Shown here in pieces: positions 54,388 to 64,000 of a DNA stretch of 64,000 bases. Each line of letters begins with the position of its first letter. Within the stretch, counting starts at the first letter, position 1. The notes beneath the pieces were generated by a model. That model was not told the origin of the DNA. It saw only the letters and a program-made list of their open reading frames with translations, and did no database searches. The position numbers and the translations under genes were made by a program. The DNA lies in the NCBI GenBank assembly GCA_009731375.1, contig BJOX01000031.1, positions 203,837 through 267,836 of the forward strand, written 5' to 3'. Origin of the DNA: Paulinella micropora (Eukaryota > Cercozoa > Imbricatea > Euglyphida).

Positions 54388-56398
54388 ATGTTACCACGTG
54401 AGAATAGGAGGAGGATGTTGACAGCAAGCAGCCCTTATTCTACACCAGCGTATACTAGGGGGGGTGGGTCTTTGGTACCTTCCTCTCTTGGTACACGTTT
54501 TATGGGGGCAGGAGCCCTCACAGCGTCGAGTTCGTCGACAACAGGGGGAACACCTCCCTCTTTGCACTTCATCTCTGCTCGTCTGGAAGACGATTTGAAG
54601 ACGATGTGGCAGTTTCGTCTCACAGGTGATAGTTGGGCGGACCAGTTACCGTCCACAAAGGCATTGCAGACGGTCAGACAATGCATTAATGCTATCTCGC
54701 CTGGTTCGACGAGGAACGTGTGGGACACACTTGTGATCGGACGCACCACAGTGGCCAATGTTATGGTGGCAGCAGAGATGGTGGTTCAGATTGCAGAAGC
54801 TGTGGGCATGGGGACCCACTACTGGACGCCTGAGAGGCTGGATGCGTCCAGATTGATGGCATCAACGGAGGGAATGGTCGATCTCAATATAGCGAGGTTG
54901 GGACAAGTCCAAGCTGAAGCCTGGGGCACCACTGCCATGGCTGGAGACCTTTCTCGTGACTTTGTCAAACGTCACGGACAGCCTGTGTACGACTTGGTTG
55001 GCTGTTGGCCGTCTTGGGATGTCTTGGATCAAGGGCATCCAAGATGGACTGAAGTGCAAAAGTTTGCTCAGTTTCACAGTCAGGTTTGGGCCAGAGTGTC
55101 ACCCACTGTGCACGCAATGGGCAACTTTATTTTTCGGCCCAAGAGTGGTGTTGGGGCTAAAGTGCTCTCAATAGACGACGTGTTCACGCCCATTTTCGAC
55201 GCAATGGATGGCTTCTGGGACAAGGCAGTCTCAGGGACAAAGCCCACTTGGGCTACAGCGGGATCGTCTGAAAATCTCGTCACGTTGGAACGATTGCTGG
55301 TAGTGGATGCCATCGTTTATATGGCCAAAGCTTTTTATCATTTTGCTGTGGCTTGGGATGGCCAGGCAGAACGACGAAAGCTTGCGGTTTCGTCATGGAA
55401 CCGTAAGATGGAAAAGAACGACGAGGAACGACGTCGTTCTATTGAACGTCACCAGAAGGATGTGGACAGCCTTCTGGGTGACCAGAAGGCTTTTGCTCTG
55501 GACAATCAGAAGGTTGCAATTCCTAGACATATCTCTGAGCTTCGTATGTGGCTGACAGAGGTACGTCGGGTCTGTCGTTCAGCTAACATTTATATGCCTG
55601 AGGATGTGGCCATAGTGGCTGATAGGTTCTTTCGTTGTCAGTCATCGGTGGACAACGAATGGCTTATGCAAAGCGAGGTGTGGGCAGCTTTTTGGGGAAA
55701 GCTGCAGTCTACTCGGTTCGACGCCATGTGTGTCGATAGTATTGGTCTGATGCTCGCAGAGAAGATGGGCTACTATGTTTTTGCCTCGAAGTCACAGGAG
55801 GTCAGTCAGCTGCAGGCGGAGGTCAAGTGGATGGTGAATAAGAAGCCTGTACTCCACTACATGTTCCAGAGGATAATGGACATGGTGATTATGCTCACAC
55901 CTGCAGAAGCCTTCAAATTGACGGCTGTGGCATTGTTCGATCTGAACAATCAAGTCTTTATTAAGATGGCGAAAGAGATTCAGACGGACACAGAGGTATG
56001 GGAATACCTCCTCAAGGGTACTGGACAGTCTACCCCTGAGGCCAGTCCGGAGATATGGAACGTGGATGAAGACNNNNNNNNNNATGTTTGGGAAATTCAT
56101 GCGTCGAGTCCAGAAAACCATCATCGATGAGTGGAAGTGGTCGGGTCCGAGGTCAGGGACTCCCACTCAAGGTAATCAGAACCAGGGGGGAGGGGATGGT
56201 GCGGGACCATTCTAGCACGGGGATGAAGTTTATTGGGGCCAGGGGTACTCGCGCAGGGGACCTCAGTTCTATGGTCAGAGACCCCAAGGGGGGCAGGGGC
56301 AAGGTCGTCAACGGTTCCAGAGGTCATACTACAACCCCAGGGTGATCACTCTAAGTGTAACGGTGAATTCAAAGCTTTGGCGGTTTGGGGTGTGACGC
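54388..56398 (+). CDS. Gag-like protein with QGR-rich tail (gap and one TAG)
   Basis: ATG 54388 gives MLPRENRRRMLTASS. A mainly helical body carries DDLKTMWQFRLTGDSWADQL, GHPRWTEVQKFAQFHSQVW, FAVAWDGQAERRKLAVSSWN, HISELRMWLTEVRRVCRSAN and LTPAEAFKLTAVALFDLNNQ, a clean frame to 56073. After a 10 bp gap the frame reads MFGKFMRRVQKTIIDEWKW, TAG 56213, then VYWGQGYSRRGPQFYGQRPQ and GGQGQGRQRFQRSYYN, an Arg/Gly/Gln-rich nucleic-acid-binding-like tail. WNRKM and ELRMW link it to the gypsy gag at 42366-43700. Flanking LTR arms support retrotransposon gag. No pol is present. Confidence 0.55.
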
Positions 56399-57119
56399 TT
56401 AGTGACTTGTTGAGATCGTCTATCTCTAATAAAGTAAAGTACGACCCTCTCGTTGTCCAGTGGGTTATGAGCCTTGGCAGCGCTTAGAAGACACTCTGGC
56501 ACTGCAACCTTGCTGAAGGATGTAAGTCTTGACTAACACCCTGCGAAGAAACTACCAACCTGCAATTAAATGAATATTGTACACACACTGCTGTCAATTG
56601 ACATCAAAATACTTCCGAGGTCCGGGAACTGAGGTACACTTAGGAAGTTGAACAGTGATTATTAATGGAAGCAGGTTTAACGTCTCCCAGGCGTCCCCAG
56701 TTGATTAGTTAGTAGCTAACTTATCACCTGAGCTCCAAACGTCCTTTAATAAGTAAAGTTTAATACTTCAAGTGACAGACAAAAGCACGCCAAGCAAACG
56801 AAACTGTGTTACCGAGACTAAATATTTAATAATATATATAAATATTACTACTTGAACTCAGTGTCTAACTACTTGTAGAATTAGGAATACCTAACGTAGA
56901 AGGGACTTCGTACTCTCCAAGCCAAGGATAAATTGCCGACAGACCTGAACATCGGGTAATGCCATTATATACCTGGTGGGCAGGCATAATCACCTCTCCA
57001 CCTCGAGCGGGCCCTCGTCAGGGTGCGCGAGAAGTCAAGTTACGATCAGCCGATCCAAACAGAGATAAAATGAGAAAAATTTATCATGAGTGACTGTCAA
57101 TGACCAGACACTCTGTCCT
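56390..57119 (-). repeat. Right arm of the 720 bp inverted repeat
   Basis: Reverse complement of 53158-53880, with small indels (for example an insertion between AACAAGTCA and CCCAAACCGCC). On the minus strand its LTR starts near 56992. The gag ORF runs into its inner end. Confidence 0.75.
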
Positions 57120-57549
57120 GTGAACTAGCAGCCGACCTTGCTGAGGACGCATCCGATGACCTCCGTAAATTCCATGAGGGGTCCACTGATTCATTCCCGT
57201 GCCTGCACGCGATATCTCTTCCCATAGACGCCGGTGCGTCGCAGCCATCTGAAGTGAGAGGGTTCCATATCCTGAACTTTTCCCATTCACCCTTCAAATA
57301 AGGTGCCTCACCAGGATCAGTACATTCCTTCTGATCGTATGCCTTCCGATCACGATCCTGAAGGTTCTTGAGCTCCTGCGAATACTTATTCGTATTCAAC
57401 AAGCCATGGAAGGGACCCACTGGATAGTCATAGCGTACCTTCCTCAAGATTTCCTTCTGCACCGAGTCATCCCAGCCTTCAGGATGAAAATTCTGGCGAT
57501 TGCTCTTGCACATGGCTCCCGATTTGAGCCACAAGGCTCCCGCCTTCTT
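57100..57549 (-). CDS. Hypothetical ORF, about 148 aa
   Basis: ATG near 57549 gives MKKAGALWLKSGAMCKSN, then FHPEGWDDSVQKEILRKVRY, FHGLLNTNKYSQELKNLQDR and YLKGEWEKFRIWNPL. The C-terminus enters the inverted repeat. Composition looks coding and hydrophilic, with no recognised domain. It may be an internal piece of the same retroelement or a captured host exon. Confidence 0.4.
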
Positions 57550-57999
57550 CATGCACAACTGCCTATGATAGGTATATAAAATATCTTATTACCATTGGGG
57601 TGGGCCGGTACGACTAAATACATTATTAATAAATTGTCTATTGTTGTTCGAACAATTTCCGCCAGTTGAACTACAGAAGTCAAAAAGATGTACTGTCCAG
57701 AAAACGACCCACGAAACGTTCTGATATGTGTAAAAAAGGTAAGGTAAAAAGCTGGTTCCACCAGTACCAGAACAAATACTAAAAAGTCCTGCATTAATAA
57801 CTAATAATAATAACAGTAACGACTACTAATAACGGATAAGTAAAGTAATAACGGACATAACTGAGGAAGGGTCTAATTACAAATGTTCAATTTCTCAGTG
57901 AATGATAAGATATTTGAATAATTTTATGTGAACAAATTGTGCTGATTGCAATTTGGTTGGCGCATTCTCCACTGAGAAGACCATGTCTGGCAGTAATTA
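57550..57999. other. AT-rich spacer with partial R1 repeat
   Basis: GGTGGGCCGGTACGACTAAA (57598) matches the end of R1. No gene is recognised in the remainder. Confidence 0.4.
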
Positions 58000-58203
58000 C
58001 TGTTGTTACAACAGAGGACATTCAAGTGTCAAAGTCAGTGATCAAATTAGTTCCGAGCCAATTTAACCTGCTAAATCCGTCCGCAAAAGCGATATAATTT
58101 TGCGAAATGTTAGTAAATTGAACTAATTTGAATTCTGGTTGTCAATTCAAATTTGATGGCTGAATTTGACATTGACTTGAATTTCCTCGGCTGCAACAGC
58201 AAC
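58000..58203. mobile_element. MITE-like element, copy 2 (about 204 bp)
   Basis: Imperfect terminal inverted repeats of about 50 bp: left CTGTTGTTACAACAGAGGAC with ATTCAAGTGTCAAA; right, reversed, TTGCTGTTGCAGCCGAGGAA with ATTCAAGTCAATGTCAAA. The core TCCGTCCGCAAAA..TTTTGCGAAATGTTAG matches 6584-6863. It has no ORF. Confidence 0.55.
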
Positions 58204-58838
58204 GCAGTGTGCCATACAGTGGTCGCACGGGCAGTTGCAGCTATTGCTTGGGCCACATGCATGCTCATTCTTCATGTTTCATTCTTCATTTATCATTTAA
58301 ATTTCTTGTCCTGACATTATTTACTTTTCATTTCATGTAGCAGGCGAGCTCTCTTCATCTACTGATAATTACATCACATGTGCAATAATCCACAAAGTTA
58401 ATTACTATAGAATCGTTACAAGGGGGGGGGGGGGTCGAACTTGAAAAGTCCCTATAAGTAATTCTCACTTCCCGCAGAAATTATTGTTATGACGTCAACT
58501 GCCACCGTGGCGGAAATCTATGGCACCCGGTAGCGTGTGCTCTGTCGAGCCCGCAACCCGACTTTTCCCATAGCGGTATTACTGGGGATATTGAAACGGC
58601 AAAAGCAGCCAACTTTGATAATTCTTTCTCTGTCATTGGCTATGCTACGATAGAGCAGAAGGCAGCGTTTGAAAGCTCCAAGCCAGGTCTTTCAAATGAT
58701 CTGCTCAGAATTTGCGGATCGTAAATACTGACTGAATGTCCCAGTAATAAAATTATGGCCTGGAGTGCCATCACAGCTGATGTGCAAGTGGCAACAGACC
58801 AACGGCTGACGACCCATACACTCACTCGTAACTTGTGA
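58204..58838. other. Spacer with a short poly(G) run
   Basis: A G13 run lies at about 58422-58434. Short frames show no domain. Nothing else is recognised. Confidence 0.4.
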
Positions 58839-58928
58839 TTTCGGGTGCGAGAAAGCCACCGCAGGCCTGAAACGTAACTTGTGATTTCGGGTGAATTCAG
58901 GCCTGCGGTGGCTCTCTTGCACCCGAAA
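58839..58928. repeat. Long hairpin with 33 bp arms
   Basis: The arm at 58839-58871 (TTTCGGGTGCGAGAAAGCCA..) and the arm at 58896-58928 pair with two mismatches around a 24 nt loop. CGTAACTTGTGATTTCGGGT occurs twice (58827 and 58873), so a direct repeat overlaps the inverted one. Confidence 0.85.
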
Positions 58929-58991
58929 CGTAAAATTTTAGATTATATAGAATAAGCCGAAGGCTGGGCTCCGACGCAAGGCGTGGGGTGT

Positions 58992-59459
58992 CTGTAACTA
59001 TATTTCAAATGCATGATATAATACTGTTTTCAAAGATGTTATAGGTTAGGTGTATGACAAGACAACTATATAATACTGTTTTCAAATGTGTTAAAGGTTA
59101 GGTGTATGTAATGACAGGACTGGTAGGAGTTAGCAGCCTGTACGTAATATGTATGTAATATATATGTACGTTTGTTTGGTATGTCTTTATGTATGTATGT
59201 AATCCATGCATGCATGTACATATCTCTGTAACTATATTTCAAATGCATGATATAATACTGTTTTCAAATATGTTACAGGTTAGGTGTATGACATGACAAT
59301 GATATAATACTGTTTTCAAATATGTTATAGGTTAGGTGTATGCCATGACAGGACTGGTAGGAGTTAGCAGCCTGTACGTAATATGTATGTAATATATATG
59401 TACGTTTGTTTGGTATGTATTTATGTATGTATGTAATCCATGCATGCATGTACATATCT
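58992..59459 (+). repeat. Tandem dimer of a 234 bp unit
   Basis: CTGTAACTATATTTCAAATG starts at 58992 and 59226. Each unit contains an internal duplicate of ATAATACTGTTTTCAAA..GGTTAGGTGTATG, then AGTTAGCAGCCTGTACG and a TATG-rich end. A third unit start is seen at 59456. Confidence 0.9.
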
Positions 59460-59616
59460 CTGTATATATATATACATATATTTCTGTGTCTTTTTGGTTT
59501 TTTGTTTATGCATTTATGTTGTGTATGGGTGTATGCATTTGTTGATGCTTTGTATTTTGCCACAGTAATAGTTGCAGTACTAGTGGTAGTACCGGCGGGC
59601 CCACGCATCTATTCTT

Positions 59617-59664
59617 AGTAGGGGTAGTAGTAGTAGTAGTAGTAGCAGCAACAGCAGCAGTAGC

Positions 59665-59702
<38 letters not shown>

Positions 59703-59712
59703 CAGCAGTAGC

Positions 59713-59771
<59 letters not shown>

Positions 59772-59791
59772 CAGCAGGCAGTAGTAGCAGT

Positions 59792-59829
<38 letters not shown>

Positions 59830-59863
59830 TAGTAGTAGTAGCAGCAGCAGCAGTAGCAGTAGC

Positions 59864-59901
<38 letters not shown>

Positions 59902-59932
59902 CAGCAGCAGTAGCAGTAGCAGTAGCAGTAGC

Positions 59933-59972
<40 letters not shown>

Positions 59973-60016
59973 AGTAGTAAGTAGTAAGTAGTAAGTAGTA
60001 AGTAGTAGTGGTAGTG

Positions 60017-60047
<31 letters not shown>

Positions 60048-60070
60048 CAGCAGGCAGTAGTAGCAGTAGC

Positions 60071-60117
<47 letters not shown>

Positions 60118-60177
60118 CAGTAGTAGTAGTAGCAGTAGTAGTAGTGCTAGTAGTAGTAGTGCTAGTAGTAGTAGTGC

Positions 60178-60216
<39 letters not shown>

Positions 60217-60254
60217 CAGTAGCAGTAGCAGTAGCAGTAGTAGTAGTAGTAGTG

Positions 60255-60299
<45 letters not shown>

Positions 60300-60340
60300 A
60301 GTAGTAAGTAGTAAGTAGTAAGTAGTAAGTAGTAAGTAGT

Positions 60341-60400
<60 letters not shown>

Positions 60401-60417
60401 TAGTAGTAGTAGTAGTA

Positions 60418-60475
<58 letters not shown>

Positions 60476-60526
60476 AGCAGTAAGCAGTAAGTAGTAAGTA
60501 GTAAGTAGTAAGTAGTAGTAGTAGTA

Positions 60527-60571
<45 letters not shown>

Positions 60572-60720
60572 AGTAGTAAGTAGTAAGTAGTAAGTATTAG
60601 TATTAGTAGTAGTAGTGGTAGTACTACTACTACTACTACTACTACGTAGTAGTACTACTACTACTGCATGCTGCTGCTGCGAAATGCTAGTAGTAGTAGT
60701 AGTAGTAGAAGTAGTAGTAG
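59617..60720. repeat. TAG/CAG trinucleotide array
   Basis: TAG units with AGC and AAGTAG variants. Near 60619-60670 the strand flips to ACT, making a TAG/ACT palindrome. The Ser/Val homopolymer frames are repeat translations. Confidence 0.96.
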
Positions 60721-60960
60721 TAGAACTGGATTGGTGCGCTCGAACCCGACACCCGATATATCCGGTCGTGTAGGTGGAGCAGCAAGGAGCTGTCTGTCTA
60801 CCTACCTACATAAATACACAGAGACATCCATAAATAAAGACATTCATGCATACGGAAATGCATGCAAGCATACATGCGTACACGCAAACATATTCATATA
60901 TACGCACATACATACTCTATACATACCTATATATGCACGTATGATTATTTGTGTACCTTG
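60721..60960. other. Short unique piece and ACAT microsatellite
   Basis: A 75 bp unique stretch (60721-60795) is followed by ATACA-type repeats. No gene is recognised. Confidence 0.4.
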
Positions 60961-60995
60961 CTAGTACCACACGCGTATCGTCTTGTCACCCGAGC
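60961..60995 (-). pseudogene. WD40 exon fragment (SGDKTIRVWY)
   Basis: Preceded on the minus strand by an acceptor-like CACAG at 60996. It encodes SGDKTIRVWY, the strand-d end of a WD40 blade, then TAG. The rest of the exon is missing. Confidence 0.45.
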
Positions 60996-61081
60996 CTGTG
61001 AATGTATGTATGTACGTACGTATGTATATATGTGTAGGTATGTATGTTCCTCTCTACTCTCTCTCTCTCTCTCTCTCTCTC

Positions 61082-61193
61082 GCTTGCAACCCGAGGCCAG
61101 GCGCCCGTCATTCATCTATGTCTGTCTGTCTGTCTGTGTGTCTCTCTCTCTCTCTCTCTCTACTCTCCTCCTCTTCCTCTTCCTCTCCTCTCC

Positions 61194-61237
<44 letters not shown>

Positions 61238-61436
61238 GCTTGCAACCTGAGGCCAGGCGTCCGTCATTCATATATGTCCTCTCTACTCTCTCTCTCTCTC
61301 TTTCTCTCTCAACCCGAGGCCAGGCGCCCGTCATTCATCTATGTCCCTCTCTACTACTCTCCCTCTCTCTCAACCCGAGGCCAGGCGCCCGTCATTCAGC
61401 ACCGCAAGCGAGTACACCCAATCCTTGTGCCCCTGA
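61082..61436 (-). pseudogene. Four WD40 exon fragments separated by TC microsatellites
   Basis: The 61371-61436 copy is longest and encodes GHKDWVYSLAVLNDGRLASG after an acceptor-like CAG. Shorter copies of the NDGRLASG end lie at 61082-61122, 61239-61279 and 61310-61346. (TC)n separates them and truncates each blade at the same place. Confidence 0.6.
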
Positions 61437-61442
61437 CACATA

Positions 61443-61509
<67 letters not shown>

Positions 61510-61517
61510 TCACACAC

Positions 61518-61568
61518 ACGCGTCCTTGAGCACGGCAAGGGAGTAGACCTAATCTCTGTGTCGCTGAT
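61518..61568 (-). pseudogene. WD40 exon fragment (VYSLAVLKD)
   Basis: Minus strand encodes RHRD, TAG, VYSLAVLKD, closely related to GHKDWVYSLAVLND at 61371-61436. The TAG sits where Trp is expected. A CA/GA microsatellite replaces the rest. Confidence 0.55.
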
Positions 61569-61733
61569 TGCATGTTTGTATGTGTTCGTATGATTGTATG
61601 AAAGTACGTATTTATGTATGTATGTATGTATGTGTGATTGGAGCTTTGTATGATATGAAGGTCCCAGCAGGGGATGATTGTTTATGTATGTATACATGTA
61701 TATCTGTATCATTGTATGTTTTTGTTATATCTA

Positions 61734-61786
61734 GCACTTGCACGCACTCTCCGCTGGGTAGGTACCATATGCGGATGGTCGTGTAT
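61734..61786 (-). pseudogene. WD40 exon 3' part (TIRIWYLPSGECVQVLD)
   Basis: It encodes TIRIWYLPSGECVQVLD, the WD-repeat end, followed by ATAACAAAAAC in place of the usual GTAAGACAAAAC donor. Part of a multiplied series at 61734-62477. Confidence 0.6.
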
Positions 61787-61865
61787 GCATGTACGTACAT
61801 ACGTATGATTGTATTTTGTTGGATGTATGTATTTATATATGTATGATTGTTTGTTTTTGTTGCAT

Positions 61866-61908
61866 GTAGTACTTGCACGCATTCTCCGCTAGGTAGGTCC
61901 CGATGCGA
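61866..61908 (-). pseudogene. WD40 exon 3' part with one-base deletion
   Basis: Reads NIRI, then (after a lost T in the Trp codon) DLPSGECVQVLH. It belongs to the same series as its neighbours. Confidence 0.55.
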
Positions 61909-62172
61909 ATGTTAGTGTATGGATGTATATAAGTATTGTACGTATGTATTTATGTATGTTTGTACGTATGTATGTATGTATGTATGTATGCATATGCATG
62001 TATGTATGTATGTATGTATGTTTGTATGTTTGTATGTATGTATGTATGCATATGCATGTATTTATGTATGCATGTATGTATGTATGTATGTATGTATGTA
62101 CGTATGTATGTATGTATGTGTGTGTGTGTATGTATGTATGTATGTATATGTCTGATTGCATATTTTTCTTAC

Positions 62173-62332
62173 ATGTAGTAATTGCACGCACTGTCCGCTG
62201 TGTAGATCCCATATGCGGATGGTAGTGTATAGACGTACATGTATACGCATGATGGTTGATTTGTCTGTTTTGTCTTACATCTAGCACTTGGAAGACACAT
62301 CTCCGCTGTGTTTGTCCCATATGCGGATGGTA
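62173..62332 (-). pseudogene. Two WD40 exon 3' parts with donor-like ends
   Basis: 62173-62230 encodes TTIRIWDLHSGQCVQLLH then GTAAGAAAAA. 62281-62332 encodes TIRIWDKHSGDV then a shifted end and GTAAGACAAAAC. Spacing of about 100 bp shows tandem amplification of exon end plus intron start. Confidence 0.6.
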
Positions 62333-62375
62333 GCGTATACATCTTGTATCATGCTTGATCTGTCTGTTTTGTCTT

Positions 62376-62477
62376 ACATGTAGCACTTGCACGCACTCTC
62401 CACTATGTAGGTCCCATATCCGGATAGTGTTGTCCTCGCCACCCGAGGCGATACGGCCGTCCGGCAATGCAGCCTAT
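62376..62477 (-). CDS. WD40 exon (best preserved of the series)
   Basis: Acceptor-like TTTATAG precedes AALPDGRIASGGEDNTIRIW, then DLHSGECVQVLH, then a good donor GTAAGA. It is one complete WD40 strand set with GE-D and WD signatures. WD40 blades build propellers that scaffold protein complexes. The gene it belongs to runs on the minus strand, with other exons at 62763-62798 and 63271-63369. Confidence 0.6.
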
Positions 62478-62639
62478 AAATACAATACACAGTGTATGCA
62501 TCAACATACACATCATATATGCAATGCACAGTGTATGCATCACCTTCAACATACACATCAGCCTGTTTGGAAGACATGCGCGACATGCAATACACGCGAT
62601 GCATGCAATACATGCAATACAGACTATGCATACAATAGA

Positions 62640-62694
62640 TACAACATATACAATACATAGAATATATACTATATATATATACATACATACATAC

Positions 62695-62762
<68 letters not shown>
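62640..62762. repeat. AT array that truncates a WD40 exon
   Basis: (TA)n with two TACATACA blocks. Its right edge meets the GAGGAAGAT codons of the exon at 62763-62798. Confidence 0.95.
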
Positions 62763-62764
<2 letters not shown>

Positions 62765-62798
62765 TCCTCGCCCGAGGCTATGCGGCCATTTGGTACCT
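62763..62798 (-). pseudogene. WD40 exon fragment (VPNGRIASGEED)
   Basis: An acceptor-like GCAG precedes GTACCAAATGGCCGCATAGC, encoding VPNGRIASGEED. The exon then dissolves into (AT)n. It fits directly after the 63271-63369 exon, which ends RVRAL. Confidence 0.55.
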
Positions 62799-63093
62799 GC
62801 ATAACATTTATAATGCAAATAATACATACACTACATTTGTAATACATTTATATTTATGATACATGTCATACATACAATTCAAACAACATGCATAATGCAT
62901 ATCATGCATACAATACATACAATACACAATATATACATGTAATACATGTAACACACCAAATCTATACAGCAACACACAAACACGCACAGCGCGCACAAGG
63001 CATAACTCCTAACTATTTTTTTCTTAGTTATTGTCAGTTTCCGGTAGCCTAGCCATATTATTTGGTTGGTTTTCCATGTCGCACTACCACAAT

Positions 63094-63095
<2 letters not shown>

Positions 63096-63147
<52 letters not shown>

Positions 63148-63266
63148 GTACTACTACTTGTACTACTACTTGTACTACTACTACTACTACTACTACTACC
63201 AAGCACTACCACTACTAACACCACTACCACTACCACTACCACTACTACCACCACTACCACTACCAC
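63096..63266. repeat. ACT/ACC trinucleotide array (intron)
   Basis: ACT units with TTGT interruptions, then CCA units, up to the donor of the 63271-63369 exon. Confidence 0.95.
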
Positions 63267-63270
63267 CTAC

Positions 63271-63369
63271 CAGTGCGCGCACGCGGTCGGTGTGTCCAAT
63301 CAGGGTGCGCAAACACTCTTGCGTTTCCACGTTCCAGATACGAACTGTCCTGTCCGCGGATGCTGATGC
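63271..63369 (-). CDS. WD40 exon, 99 bp, phase 0
   Basis: Acceptor CTTCAG (63371-63370) and donor GTAGGT (63270 down) bound an exon of exactly 33 codons: ASASADRTVRIWNVETQECL then RTLIGHTDRVRAL. It has the complete WD40 signature D-R-T-V-R-I-W and GH. Flanking introns are ACC/ACT and CAA arrays. No start or stop of the gene is in the window. Confidence 0.7.
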
Positions 63370-63413
63370 CTGAAGATATATATCATATGTGTATGGTGTA
63401 TATTTATACGTGT

Positions 63414-63414
<1 letters not shown>

Positions 63415-63446
<32 letters not shown>

Positions 63447-63549
63447 AACAACAACAACAACAACAACATCATCATCATCATCAACAACATCATCAACATC
63501 ATCAACATCAACAACATCAACAACAAGAACAACGACGACGACGACGACG

Positions 63550-63598
<49 letters not shown>

Positions 63599-63744
63599 CG
63601 ACGACGACAACGACGACGACGACAACAACAACAACAACGACGACGACGACGACGACGACGACAAAAACAACAACGACAAGAACGACAACAACAACGACGA
63701 CGACAACAACACCAACAACAACAACAACAACGACGACGACGACG

Positions 63745-63790
<46 letters not shown>

Positions 63791-63792
63791 AA
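63415..63792. repeat. CAA/CGA/ATC trinucleotide array
   Basis: AAC, ATC and ACG blocks alternate. It lies 45 bp upstream, in the minus sense, of the WD40 exon. Confidence 0.96.
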
Positions 63793-63841
63793 ACAGTTGT
63801 GTTGTTCGCTACAGACCAGCATTTGTTCCCCACGCACCATA

Positions 63842-64000
63842 TATGTATGTATGTATGCATGTATGTATGTATGTGTGTATGTGTGTATGTATGTATGTAT
63901 GTATGTATTGTACGTACGTACGTATGTATGTATGTACGTACGTACGTACGTACATGCGTACGTACGTACGTGCGTATGTATGTATGTATGTATGTATGTA
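63842..64000. repeat. TATG/TACG tetranucleotide array
   Basis: TATG repeats with ACGTACGT palindromic runs reach the window end. Confidence 0.96.

Noticed and set aside
60720-60765. B-box-like GGGTTCGAGCG on the minus strand
   Set aside because: It does not match GGTTCGANNCC, no A box lies at proper distance, and no other copies are seen.

Overview
The window is nuclear DNA from a eukaryote with a large, microsatellite-saturated genome. Support for this: a GT-AG intron, split WD40 exons, a tRNA-derived SINE with A and B boxes, a LINE 3' end, MITE-like elements, nested Ty1/copia and Ty3/gypsy LTR retrotransposons, and kilobases of tri- and tetranucleotide arrays. No bacterial, organellar or viral gene block is seen. 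Kelch, FG-GAP/multi-TM and WD40 proteins fit a protist or alga, but the sequence does not fix the lineage. Runs of N, mostly inside or beside simple repeats, interrupt the assembly.

Layout. 1-3250: LINE 3' ends, a duplicated hairpin-bearing repeat, then a long ACAT/GCAT array. 3396-5060: kelch-propeller gene with two frameshifts. 5150-12292: microsatellites, AT-rich spacer, one MITE. 12413-22684: a two-exon FG-GAP/multi-TM membrane protein whose 7.45 kb intron is filled with GAA arrays, an antisense tandem SINE array and a terminal TTC array. 22744-27600: GA and ACT arrays and copia-like debris. 27740-30124 (minus): a gag-like polyprotein with CCCH fingers and zinc knuckles. 30627-30800: a short LTR and primer-binding site. 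About 31200-51010: a Ty3/gypsy element interrupted by a near-complete Ty1/copia element (32178-39575). The gypsy gag block (40829-44881) is inverted relative to the rest. 51010-53150: tandem repeats and hairpins. 53158-57119: a gag ORF between two inverted LTR copies. 57100-59460: an ORF of unknown role, a second MITE, a 33 bp-arm hairpin, a 234 bp tandem dimer. 59617-64000: TAG/AGC arrays, then shattered minus-strand WD40 exons among microsatellites.

Main result. The gypsy gag block is bounded by a perfect 9 bp inverted repeat (ATCCTCACG at 40820-40828, CGTGAGGAT at 44882-44890). Turning it over in silico joins reading frames at both junctions and restores the usual order gag, nucleocapsid, protease, RT, RNase H, integrase. 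The nested copia carries a GCTGAG target duplication that lies in frame in the interrupted ORF. Many coding segments carry single-base frameshifts, some at homopolymers, so pseudogenisation and assembly error must be separated before any is called dead.
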